A DNA stretch of 64,000 nucleotides. It comes from Opisthorchis felineus (taxonomy: Eukaryota; Platyhelminthes; Trematoda; Opisthorchiida; Opisthorchiidae). Position numbers and translations under genes: made by a program. Positions 38,701-47,400 of the stretch are shown piece by piece. The stretch lies in contig SJOL01010342.1 of NCBI GenBank assembly GCA_004794785.1, positions 290,717 through 354,716 on the forward strand. The letters are read 5' to 3'. How positions within the stretch are numbered: the first letter of the stretch is position 1; every line of letters starts with the position of its first letter. The notes beneath the pieces are model-generated. The model was not told the origin of the DNA. It saw nothing but the letters and a program-made list of their open reading frames with translations, and made no database searches.

Positions 38701-41700
38701 GAAGCTGTAGTTGTAACATACATGTAACGCTTGCTTTGAAGATGAACGGTTATTAATCCTCTGCGAATCACAGGAGTCACAGAAAGCATTTAGTTTAAAG
38801 CACTAAACATCATTTCACCAAATTATCTGTTTAGGTTCTGTGTTCCGATCATCACGTGACCTGGCGGTCAGAGTGATTTATAATTGCGATACTATTTGGC
38901 CTGCGTATTCAGAAGTGTTTTTGGCCACAGTGAGCGCCTGCTGTTTGGTGGGAATCACCAACAGTAGGACTATTTTAAATGTCTGCTTTCAACAGCTGCT
39001 ATGCCACAAGTCTAAAACACATAGATTGAACTGCTGAAATTTTAAAGTGCACAAGAAAATAACAAGCATATATGGTGCTAGGTAAACGATAACAAAGGTG
39101 TCACAAACAAACGAGTGGTCTGTGGTGTCCTGCTACTTCCTAACCACGCACAAGTTGTCGGTGAAGTCAGCTGTGAAATAGTCTGAGGTCAACAGTCCTG
39201 TCAGAAAGTCACGTTGTCGTAATAACTGGATTTGATACTTGTGAAATTATTGAAAAGCTAAAGGTTGGTAGTAAAATGCATAGCCTTAGTGTCCTTCCTA
39301 ATAACCTTTTAAATGCCCTGTAATTAAATCCATGAAAGACATGCTTTGAAAAACAACGTTGATAACCAAACGTCTTCTACACTCTTCTCATTAAATTAGT
39401 TTTTTCAAAGCGTTAACAAACTCCCTCAGGTGAAACTGACAGTCAGTGATACTGTAGAAAACACAGAATTGACCAGACTCTAGGCATCGTTGTTTTTTAA
39501 GTTTCTGGGATAAATGAAAGCCCATTAATATGCAGGAATTTCACAAAGATAGACAACAAAAATGAAATTATAGTGGCAAAGCAAAAATTTGTTTGCCAGC
39601 TAGATATTTTTGTGAACAAAAGAGTAAATGTGTGGACGTATTGAAACTATAAACGCAAAATGAATGCCGGGCGTGCGAAATGGATCTGCCGGCATACGGG
39701 CGCTAGACACTCAGGTTACACAGCACACTAAATATTTCCCTGAGTGAATGTGCGCTTCACTTCTACTTGGTCCAACTAACCAAAAATGTTAATTCTAGAT
39801 TCGCTGTTCAAAGCCAATTGTTGCTTCCTGCATCGATGCACTGATGCGCGGCAATTGGGTACCATAACATCCTGTTACGTGTAATAAAGTTGAGGGAATG
39901 TAAACCTAACCAATTTATCACCGACATACAGCAGTGATCAAGTCGGCTAGTCATAAGAAGTCGCACGGATTGGTCCTCTATCTGCCTGAAAACCCGACCA
40001 ACCTGGTAAATCACCTGGCCTGTGTCAAAGGCAAAGAGCTGCCCCACAACAAATCTACCGATTGTTCACCACACCTCTGAAAAAATGCAAATATATATTT
40101 ACATTGCGCAAACCATCGACTTCCGTCTTGTCAAACATCAAAACCATATATAAGCGGAATATTTATTTAGGAATGAAATGAAGCACACAGCTTTGCCACC
40201 TGAAGAAACCTCGTCGCTAACTATTTAGGATCGCAGAATATGCAGTCTCATTTTGGATTAACGCATTACAGATAGACATAACTGATCAGACTGGAGTTTG
40301 CTGGGTTTCATGAGGAGTCAGGAATTCGCGTATCTATGGAATTTTCTGGGATGATTTATTCATAAAGATTCCTTCAGTATTAAATAGGATAAAGACGTAA
40401 AAGTTCCAAAAGGAAAGTGGGATATGATTTGCTACTGAGCTTTAAAACCGCGTGATATATTGGCTAATCATTCCCCCAAACAGACGATGAATCCGATCTA
40501 ACCAGAATATGGGACGCTGTACATGACTTAGGTAAGTAAGCTATCCGCCTTTGGGTCTATAATTTTATCTGCCTTCTGGAAAAACGCAAAAATACTACAT
40601 TGTAACACATAATTTCTATGAGTCTAAAAGCTCCCTGTGATTGTCTCAATGCTTGCACCCTAAGCATTGTGATCGAATAGTTATGTATACCAGATGTTTT
40701 TCGCGGTGAGCATTTTTATCATTCCTCGATAATATTTTCACTGTTCTCTTTAGTTGTCAAGATGTCTTCACATAATTTCGAGTTGAGATCTTAAGGATGA
40801 CGAAAACGTATAGCCTTGACATGTTGCAATGTCATTCTAACACTTCACCAACGATCAGTTGGTTTATTCGCTGTGCTGAGCAGTTTGACTCTGAACGTGT
40901 TATTCGTGGTTGACGTAACGTCATCAGTATTCTATAGTGTAGTCAAGTATTTGGGTGCGTCATCTCGCCACTGGTGAGAAATCCACGAATATCTATGTAA
41001 ACCGGTAAACTGCGATTCCTGTTATGACCGCTGTCAGACAGTACGAGTTTCGGCGCAGGATGTGGGTACGTTTTGCCCTAAAGCCGTCTTTATGTTAGTA
41101 ATTGGTCCAAGTTATATCGACCGTTTTTTATGCGTTATGGGGAAACATATTCACCACCATTATACTATGGGGACATGAGTAAGATACTGTGCTCTTACGT
41201 CTTTCCAACCATCTTGATAATAAGGTATTCAACAGTGAAGTGCAGTCAATTTAACTAAGAGGTGGTTAAAGCAGGGAGTATTATTTGAATGCAGCCATAC
41301 AGTGAAAAACAATGAATTGGTAACCATAATTGCCAACCACCAAATGATGCACTACATAAAGATGTTAAGTGCAGATAAACTGGTTGAAGGTAAGGCTAGA
41401 CCAATTGTCACTCACACACATCGTATTTTATCCGCTATGGCACTCAGCGAGGAATCAGATCTTTTCACAATTTTGCAACCTGGACAAAACATACTCTTTC
41501 GCATCCCTAGAAACCAAGAGCAATTGCAAAACCTTGTATCCTAGTTCGCAAATGTGACGATTAGAAACAATAAATTTAGAGACACTATTGCACAGCTATG
41601 CAAATAAACAACCTCAACTGAAATTGTTCTGATTTTTCACTTCAAAGAAATTTGAAGTTACAAGAATCATGGTACGTGTAATTTTTTGCCCGGATTGTAA

Positions 41701-42587
41701 ACGCTACAGTTATTCGTTCTTACGGCTATCGTTCATAAATTTACCCTCATAGAAGAGCAAGCCAATGCCAAGAACGCGGCACCTGTACACCACAACCCAT
41801 GTAAGTGTTGAAGAGTACAGTAAATTACTTATTTATCCTAGACCTCTTCAATGATTAAATCAGACTGTGACACATTCAAAACTATGGCACTTTTATACTG
41901 GAAGCCAACTGCTCCAGATATTTTGTATATGGGTTGCACATTTTGGTGGCTTCAAATTGGCCTTTTAAACGTGTTTTTCTTTCCAGATATAAGTAATGAG
42001 ATTCCTGAAACCATAGAAGAAAACCGGCCTGCGGAATACGAAAGTGAGTAACGCAAAAACCAGTTTGTGTTATTTTTTTTTGTTCGCTTTCCTTAAAAGG
42101 CACTCTAACTGAAGCCGTTTCAGTAACCTTGGTCCAAATAAACCTGATAATTTTACCTTGCCAGACAAGAACCAAAGTAAAAATGGAGGTGTGAGAAACC
42201 CTTTGCTGGCTGCAATTATTTACATGTATCCATACTTTTGGGTCTCATATCTCGAAAGCTCGCACTTGATGTGGAAATACATAATTTGAGGTATACAAAA
42301 TCAAGCTAGGCCGAGGTTTGGTACCCTGTCTCTCAAGTTAGTCACTAGCAATGCATATGAAGTACTATCCGAGTATACCTGATTCATACGTTTAAATCTT
42401 GTAAGGGGTAAAAATAAGTTTATCAGTTCCGGAAATTGTCAGGAGCAATCCATTTTCTATTGCTGAGAATAACCCTAAGGCTGGAGTCAACAGAATGCCT
42501 ATTTTACTCTCCCCAAACCCTCGCACTGCTCTTATGGTTGGTTATTTGATTCTCATATTCACGGACTTGGCAGAATCAATTAACTGA
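20688..42587 (+). CDS. gene 3: CAP-domain VAL protein with long micro-exon tail
   Basis: Proposed exons: 20688-20733, 20962-20991, 21927-22039, 24644-24753, 24988-25017, 27407-27488, 28399-28514, 28614-28666, 28699-28704, 29458-29538, 33519-33533, 33768-33791, 34760-34813, 36759-36785, 39430-39441, 40484-40531, 41375-41389, 41753-41800, 41987-42043, 42165-42176 and 42427-42587. Together they are 1140 nt and stay in frame (about 379 residues). The CAP part shows HNTYR, MPNLTW, YWFEEH, MGYTQVVW and VGCHREFC; the Glu after WF is kept but the cavity His before YTQ is Gly. The tail is highly charged and its last exon has a hydrophobic stretch. Schistosome SmVAL6 is known for micro-exons in its C-terminal part, so this looks like the same class. 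An R2-like element sits in the 29539-33518 intron. Confidence 0.7.
20962..20991 (+). CDS. micro-exon between gene 3 signal exon and CAP exon 1 (30 nt)
   Basis: Acceptor TTCTCCTAATCATTAG, donor GTAAGT, phase 1 to 1. Reads KKEAHPVGD. Phase fits either an N-terminal insert of gene 3 or, if the 20478 terminal exon is wrong, another tail exon of gene 2. Confidence 0.5.
21927..22039 (+). CDS. gene 3 CAP exon 1 (HNTYR)
   Basis: Acceptor CCTCAACTTTAG, donor GTCAGT, phase 1 in, 0 out. Reads GWLDQHNTYRAMLLGGQV and ends KMPNL. Confidence 0.88.
22347..24643. other. gene 3 intron
   Basis: No coding or repeat structure recognised. Open frames on both strands near 23469-23822 overlap each other and show no family. 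Confidence 0.4.
24644..24753 (+). CDS. gene 3 CAP exon 2 (TWSSQLTEVA)
   Basis: Acceptor CCACCTTACTGTAG, donor GTACGT, phase 0 in, 2 out, 110 nt. Reads TWSSQLTEVAQKAAKLACSG, aligned with exon 2 of genes 1 and 2. Confidence 0.82.
24988..25017 (+). CDS. gene 3 CAP exon 3, tentative (30 nt)
   Basis: Acceptor before 24988 (TTTATCGGACAG), strong donor GTAAGA, phase 2 to 2 as required. Reads KWHQSHLRY and lacks the GQ-x3-C seen in the paralogues. A different frame of the same place reads FIGQKMASKPFAV but its phases do not fit the neighbours. Confidence 0.35.
25018..27406. other. gene 3 intron
   Basis: Nothing recognised. A donor-like GTAAGT at 26815 follows an open stretch (MASGVKPFESIVN) whose phase does not match exons 2 and 4. 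Confidence 0.4.
27407..27488 (+). CDS. gene 3 CAP exon 4 (YWFEEH...MGYTQ)
   Basis: Acceptor TTTCCTCAG, donor GTAAGC, phase 2 in, 0 out, 82 nt. Reads YWFEEHRTYTFGKYPPENV and ends MGYTQ. Confidence 0.9.
28399..28514 (+). CDS. gene 3 CAP exon 5 (VVWANTKQVGC)
   Basis: Acceptor TTATACAG, donor GTAAGA, 116 nt, phase 0 in, 2 out. Three Cys conserved with genes 1 and 2; AKYWTGF aligns with their W-T segment. Confidence 0.9.
28614..28666 (+). CDS. gene 3 CAP exon 6 (GNKNNHYPYQ)
   Basis: Acceptor TTTTGTTGAAAG, donor GTAAGT, phase 2 in, 1 out, 53 nt (21 more than genes 1 and 2). Starts with the shared Gly-Asn. Confidence 0.75.
28667..28704 (+). CDS. 32-nt intron followed by a 6-nt micro-exon
   Basis: The sequence 28667-28698 starts GTAAGT and ends TTTTTTAG. 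It is followed by CCGAGG (28699-28704) and GTAAGA. The six bases are phase 1 to 1. Extremely short introns are known in schistosomes, but such a small exon needs transcript proof. Confidence 0.4.
29458..29538 (+). CDS. gene 3 tail exon (81 nt)
   Basis: Acceptor GGGTTACAG, donor GTATGT, phase 1 to 1. Starts EYQVKERNVSFEV and ends VRLDESQ. The R2-like element begins shortly after it. Confidence 0.55.
29778..30345 (-). pseudogene. R2-like element: CCHC knuckle and restriction-like endonuclease
   Basis: Reads LCRGKCGRPESVVHILQSC, then RHNRVARELA and KPGLIAVRERRTTVIDVSVV. The family has KPDL at the KPGL position, so the endonuclease Asp appears to be replaced by Gly. A frameshift separates it from the upstream IQLRYSLLTTRVR segment. 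Confidence 0.8.
30616..31130 (-). pseudogene. R2-like element: RT thumb and linker in shifted frames
   Basis: One frame reads LGRAGMKINARKTKAM, the thumb motif, and VAYLGISF; another then continues with REHLLRLLDEVTRAPLKSYR and RNYLIPRLTYSLVLG. Two frames are needed, so at least one further indel separates them. Confidence 0.8.
31058..32125 (-). pseudogene. R2-like element: reverse transcriptase domain
   Basis: Open from after a stop near 32125. Shows GNSSPGLDKLTPRML, QLRPISVSSILVRCFHKVLA, VDISKAFDSVSH, GVRQGDPFSPLLF and the catalytic FADD at 31139-31150. These are the ordered RT motifs of the R2 group. The frame shifts directly after FADD. Confidence 0.92.
32191..32775 (-). pseudogene. R2-like element: zinc finger and Myb-like N-terminal part
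   Basis: Contains CADCSRLFPTNIGLSQHRRQ then AH, a C-x2-C-x12-H-x4-H finger at about 32605-32670. A second, upstream finger-like run TCEECGK is interrupted by a stop. Downstream RWSKQESQSLLRLANDLYP and SIKTRLRVLNW fit the Myb-like DNA-binding segment. The frame ends at a stop while coding similarity continues in another frame (LTSWNLPEVAVWHH). Confidence 0.75.
33519..33533 (+). CDS. gene 3 tail micro-exon (15 nt)
   Basis: Between TTTTGATTCCAG and GTGCGT, phase 1 to 1, reads KKEK. Confidence 0.5.
33768..33791 (+). CDS. gene 3 tail micro-exon (24 nt)
   Basis: Acceptor CTTCCCTTTGCAG, donor GTATGT, phase 1 to 1. Reads RLKKLDD. Same length and similar peptide (RLQLDER) as 55624-55647. Confidence 0.65.
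34760..34813 (+). CDS. gene 3 tail exon (54 nt)
   Basis: Acceptor CTTCCGCCAACAG, donor GTAAGT, phase 1 to 1, no stop. Reads RRAETNRLKVHGLPSKL. Confidence 0.55.
   Translation, partial: NAEPKQIVLRCMGCRQS
34989..36758. other. gene 3 intron with weak micro-exon candidates
   Basis: Possible phase-1 exons at about 34994 (24 nt, donor GTACAC) and about 35752 (18 nt, donor GTCAGA) have poor donors and are not included in the model. No other structure is seen. Confidence 0.25.
36759..36785 (+). CDS. gene 3 tail micro-exon (27 nt)
   Basis: Acceptor CTTTTGCCCAACAG, donor GTAAGT, phase 1 to 1. Reads NPHDFLHF. Confidence 0.65.
36786..39429. other. gene 3 intron
   Basis: No exon with two good splice sites. 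An acceptor-like CACCTACAG before 37063 opens a 72-codon frame to a stop (LDLLDLCLHTHIYTAA...), a possible alternative last exon with no paralogue. Confidence 0.3.
39430..39441 (+). CDS. gene 3 tail micro-exon (12 nt), tentative
   Basis: GTGAAACTGACA between ACTCCCTCAG and GTCAGT, phase 1 to 1. Reads ETD. Twelve bases with these sites can arise by chance. Confidence 0.3.
40484..40531 (+). CDS. gene 3 tail exon (48 nt)
   Basis: Acceptor TTCCCCCAAACAG, donor GTAAGT, phase 1 to 1. Reads DESDLTRIWDAVHDL, acidic. Confidence 0.65.
41375..41389 (+). CDS. gene 3 tail micro-exon (15 nt)
   Basis: Between TTAAGTGCAG and GTAAGG, phase 1 to 1. Reads KLVE. Acceptor is purine-rich, so moderate support. 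Confidence 0.4.
41753..41800 (+). CDS. gene 3 tail exon (48 nt)
   Basis: Acceptor TTTACCCTCATAG, donor GTAAGT, phase 1 to 1. Reads EQANAKNAAPVHHNP. Confidence 0.7.
41987..42043 (+). CDS. gene 3 tail exon (57 nt)
   Basis: Acceptor TTTTTCTTTCCAG, donor GTGAGT, phase 1 to 1. Reads ISNEIPETIEENRPAEYE, strongly acidic. Confidence 0.75.
42165..42176 (+). CDS. gene 3 tail micro-exon (12 nt, or 24 nt to 42188)
   Basis: Acceptor TTTTACCTTGCCAG. Two phase-1 donors are possible, GTAAAA after 42176 (KNQ) or GTGTGA after 42188 (KNQSKNG). Confidence 0.45.
42427..42587 (+). CDS. gene 3 terminal exon
   Basis: Acceptor GTTTATCAG, phase 1 in, 52 codons then TGA. Starts PEIVRSNPFSIAENN and ends with hydrophobic ALMVGYLILIF followed by TDLAESIN. 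The hydrophobic stretch could be a membrane or lipid-anchor signal; inference only. Confidence 0.5.
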
Positions 42588-42657
42588 CACGCATATACAA
42601 GGCGTGATAACCTGATAAATAAGGTTTGGCACCACAGCTGTGAATTTCATTTGCCAG

Positions 42658-42905
42658 GACTGTGCCTCAACGGAACCTTTTTTTCTGTCTGGGCAATCAA
42701 AATGTATCATTTGCCCTCACCGAAGTCTCTGCCCAGTCCCTTATCATCTTACCAGCAGACGTCGCCGGAACATTTGGTTGAATGCTGTGACTCATCTAAC
42801 CCGCTACCAGCAAACAGCAAAAACTCTGTTAGATCCACGAAGTCCTTTACACAAAGGGCTTCCAAATCCCTATCTTATGTCAACATGGCAAATAGACAGT
42901 TCTAG
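42658..42905 (+). CDS. alternative terminal exon, Ser/Pro-rich
   Basis: Acceptor TTTCATTTGCCAG, phase 1 in, 81 codons then TAG. Rich in Ser and Pro (LPSPKSLPSPLSSYQQTSP). It could replace 42427-42587 as the last exon of gene 3 by alternative splicing. Confidence 0.35.
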
Positions 42906-44499
42906 CTTAGACCTCATGCTCCAATGAGATTTGTGTATCCTGTGTTCACAACAAATGCGTACAATCCTTAAGCGTGGCCATGCATCCTAAAGCGGCTCTT
43001 TTGCCTTTCACTCTCCATGTACAGGTCTTCTCAGCTCCTCAGCACATAACGACATTACTTCAAACCCGAGACATCCGTTGATGATGATTATATAACATTC
43101 CTCTGAAGAATTTACCAATCCTTGTGTCAAACGTAATCTAATCTAAACAGCTTTACGCGTTTTTGACCCAAATATTCAAAGACCTTCACCGATAAGTCCA
43201 AAGCCTTTGGAATCCTTTGAAACCAAAGCACAAAGAATATAAACTGTCAAGTTCAGAGTTGACAGGATGGTAGACCGACTTATGGATGTCAGTGGGAAAA
43301 ACCGAGATTCAGGCCGATTAGAAGAAAAAACCGCGCAATGAATCATTTATAGTTTGGGGCCAATTCTGGTTTGCAGTAGGCTTATGAAGTTCCAAGCACA
43401 CATGTAGCAAACATGCAATTGGCATCTTTCAGAAGTGTTGAACTATACCTTTTCTGGCACAAATGATCTCCTAGCTGCCACTAAAAATCTCCATATTACA
43501 GCTCCTGCAATAGCCGCTCCGTTCTCAATGACTGAAGATGTGAGAAGCATAAACTCGGCACAAAAACAGTTTGTTATAGCGACCCGGTAAAAGTCATTAC
43601 GAAACACTTGGACGACACACTCAATCTAAATTAGTGGAATACATTTCTAAGCATTTCTATCATGCATCTAAAATTGCCACTGCGATTGGTTCAAAGAAAC
43701 TGCCGGATAACACCAGATTAATAGGGTTTCAGTTTCCATCAGTCTTACTCTTTGGCATTATGACATAAGTCGCTCTCGTTTTCTTTTTTGACTTTGTATG
43801 GTGTTCAGTTTCTGGCAAGTCCAAGTTAATGCGCGCATTTCATTACAAAGTTTTTTTTTCCTTACGACAAGCTAATATTAGTGCATTTTGTCCCCCACGA
43901 AGAGTACTTTGACATAAACGTCACAGGAAGTAAGACTTGTTTTGGCGTCTACTCCATATGAGGATGGAAATATCAGAGTCAAAATTCTCCAATAAAACGT
44001 CGAGCGTTTCCAAGGACGACTACCTCCATTCTATGCATCTTCTTTAAAATCACTTCGTCATATTCATTATATACCAGCCAGTTAACCGTTCTCTTCAATA
44101 ATTGCTACAGATTTTTCCTCATTGCCCAAAAAGACCAATAAGTGGCTTGCTTGTTATTGATTAAAACAAACAAACCTTACAAAACGGTTTATGTTGTTAG
44201 GCATTTAAATTGGTAATTGCATCCCAAACGCTCCCTGTTTTCTTGTGAATAATATTTATCTTTATATCAATTTTACACACCTGGAGTCTACATCGAGTAG
44301 CATGTGGTGTTTCCAAATACAAATTTCAACCGTTTTTTAGTGGAACCAATTAGAAGGCTATCTCGTACTAACCACTCCAATAACAGTTTGAACTCCCAAT
44401 GTTATAAAGAGCATCATCATCATTGTTAATGTTTCGTCATTAATTCATGATCCAGACAATCTAAGTCTAACTTGATCACTTTTGTGGTTATAATTGTAG
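42906..44499. other. no supported feature
   Basis: No signal-peptide exon, CAP exon or repeat recognised, although a start for the downstream micro-exon string was looked for here. Confidence 0.4.
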
Positions 44500-47400
44500 A
44501 TAAAGACTCAAGCGGTACGTCACATACCACATTTATATTTTCACACGAGATGAAAGTCCGCTGACGCTAAACTTAGAGTTGAAGGGTACATGTGGTTCAC
44601 CGTAGCAGCATTCCCCATGAGGAGAACCTGGAGAACGTCTAATTTGTCAGTCCGAATTATTGCATAATAAACTGATGTCCTAGTCACTATCATCAAGATT
44701 GGTGAATGAAACCTTTGGATTTCGCGGTCATGCAAATGGATGCTTTGAACACGAACAGTGGGATTCTAACGCTGTTGGATTGTTATGGGTTCGCAGATGG
44801 TGGTCAGGTGTTCTGGTTGAAGAAACCTTGATAATTTTATCATTCAAAACAGATCTGGTCACAACTACACCACCAGTCATTACCAATAAATCATCCTATG
44901 AACATATAAGAATAGCCCCTAAAGAATGAAAACATTTTGCCAACTGCATTCACGTAAAATATTCGATATTACGCAATTTAGTTGCACCAAAGTTCGAAGC
45001 TTCATTGGTGATGAAATTTAGGTAATCAGTATAACTTTGTCTCTAATTTGCAAGGTTTTCAGTCTAAGCTCTGAAAGATATAATGATACTGGTGCGCGTC
45101 ATTTTTATTGACGAGGCAAGACAAATCAATCACAACTCAGCCCATACCATTTATTTTTTGACCATTTAGACTGGTATAAAGGTAAGATGTAACTGCAGGA
45201 CGTGTGATACTAAATCGAATGCAACCGAATTTTACGGCGCAAACCTCTAGTTGACTAAAACTTTATATATGATAAAAACCTTACCTCTGTGATAGATCGA
45301 GTAAAATGGAGGCAAACAAGCGTTGTATGAATCTCTACACATAGAGGACATATGGTATTTATGAGAGCAAAATAAAACTATGAGGACAGCCTAGTTAATG
45401 CGGTAGATTTGGGGTGGGAACAGAGGTGTTTTTAGCTTATGAAGTCTCTTTTAAAGATAGAAAATTTTAAACAAGGTACCAGATAAATGCGCTCAGGTGT
45501 GTTTTGCCAAATAGCGGAGAATCAACGTTTTAAAAAATGAGCCAAGGTAGAAGGGAACAAAAACACTTGCTCTGAATTTATTTCATCCATTCATATTGTA
45601 ACTATCAGGGGGAGCTTTTGAACACATTACGCATGCTAAGCAGTGGTATCAACGAAGATGCAAATAAATCATTAGCTCCTAAGGTGAAGTTGCTCAAGCT
45701 TGCCCTGAAAAAAACTCATTTTCCTTTTTTAAACTTATAAGTAATTATGAAAGTGTGGTGTTGTCATTTTAAAAGCATTAAATCTGTGGCCTGTGGTGGT
45801 TCACATGCTAGTTCGAACAGCTCTATTTGTAGCGATAGCAGTGTCCGTGATTAATGCAATTTTGTTTCGTTTTGCAGCTTTTGGTATTGTGCATATTGGT
45901 CAAATTTCGACCCTTCGAAAATAGGTTGGTGTTTGTGATGGCGGGTATAATTTGCGTCAGATTCACATTTTGTTGATTTGACTTTGCCAGCTTTGGGTTG
46001 TTTTTAATTTGCAACTAAATTCAACTGCCGGCTCACGTATGTTTATTAAGTTCATGCTTGGCTTCAACTACGCTCAGGTGCTTCACTAGGAAAGCGCTTG
46101 TTGCCTGGTTTCTAGTTGGATATACAAATCGCTTTTTTAATTGGATTACTTGTTCTTCACAGCCTCAATACCGATATTCATTTTTCTTTTCCATGGAACT
46201 GAGAAGATTCTTTAGACAAAATACGGAAGTATATGCCATTCAAGTGGGGTATTTGTTGGAAACTCCGGTGTAGAATATTTGACAGAATACTTTGACTGTC
46301 TAAAACTGACTTGTTAGAAAGTCGAACTACAGTCCTGGCATATGTGTAGGTAAATCGTTGTAAACTAATGACTTAATGCAATATGTTGCTTTCATCCGAA
46401 ATTTAGAATGGGGCGAATTCGGTTTTGCCAGTAAGTGGAACACCAGTCTCTTCATTATACAGTGCACAGCCATCCTTGATCAAAGTACTCAATGTATGGG
46501 CACTTATAGACCACTCGATATTTTACGTAAATTGTATTTTAATTGGAAGGTAACTTTTGAATGGTTCAGTGTGTGCTTCATGGTAGGGACTTAAAAGTTG
46601 GCTCATCATCCTCTCAACCAAAACGTTTTGCTCTGCCGGGAATTTAATTTAAAGGGAGCCGACCTGGATATTTATCAGCAAGTGAATTAATTTTTAATCG
46701 AATCGTGGGTCAAATTCATCCCCTGTGTGGTGGTTACAAATAATTAAATACGCCCGGTTTCGCCCTTCTTGGGGCTCGCCAGGTATGCGCACTCCCCAAG
46801 TTTCCGTCAACCTTATGTTCTACTTGCACCCAAATTGCACGAAATTAGCAAAATACAGCCATTTGCATACCCACTTGGTTTTGACGGGAGACTCACGCAG
46901 CTCCCAGCTAAATCTCTCGTTTATGATGTTTTTAAGCGCCTACCTGATAAGCCTCGAGAAGGGCGAAACCGGTCGTGGGCTGTCGAAGAGTTTTCAACAG
47001 CCTTATGTGTGCATCACTTTTATTCATGTATCGCGATATCTCGGATATCGCACCAACTGAAACTTGAGGTGGCTTGACGCAGCACATTCCGTTGTTTAAA
47101 AACATCATAAACGTGAGATTCAGCTGGATTCCAGGTGAGGCTCCCGTCAGAACCAAATGAGGTTATTTCCCTGACTAAATAAGGTGTTATTTCAATGAAT
47201 GTCCGCTTGGCTTTTTAATAAACGCTGGGATATTTGAGATCTTACTCTGACGAGATCCCCATAATGTAGTCAGTGCATAATAAAATTTTGGTCGCGTGTT
47301 CTCACGGTTCATTCGCTTGCGTTTTTGTTTACCTGGGTGTTGCAGTAATCAGCACTCGTTGAGTTTTCGATGGACGTGGATTTGGTTTTGCGATGGGTTG

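Noticed and set aside
44730..44850. Decayed CAP exon 5 (W...N...VG...WSG pattern)
   Set aside because: Only scattered residues match, with no Cys and no splice sites.
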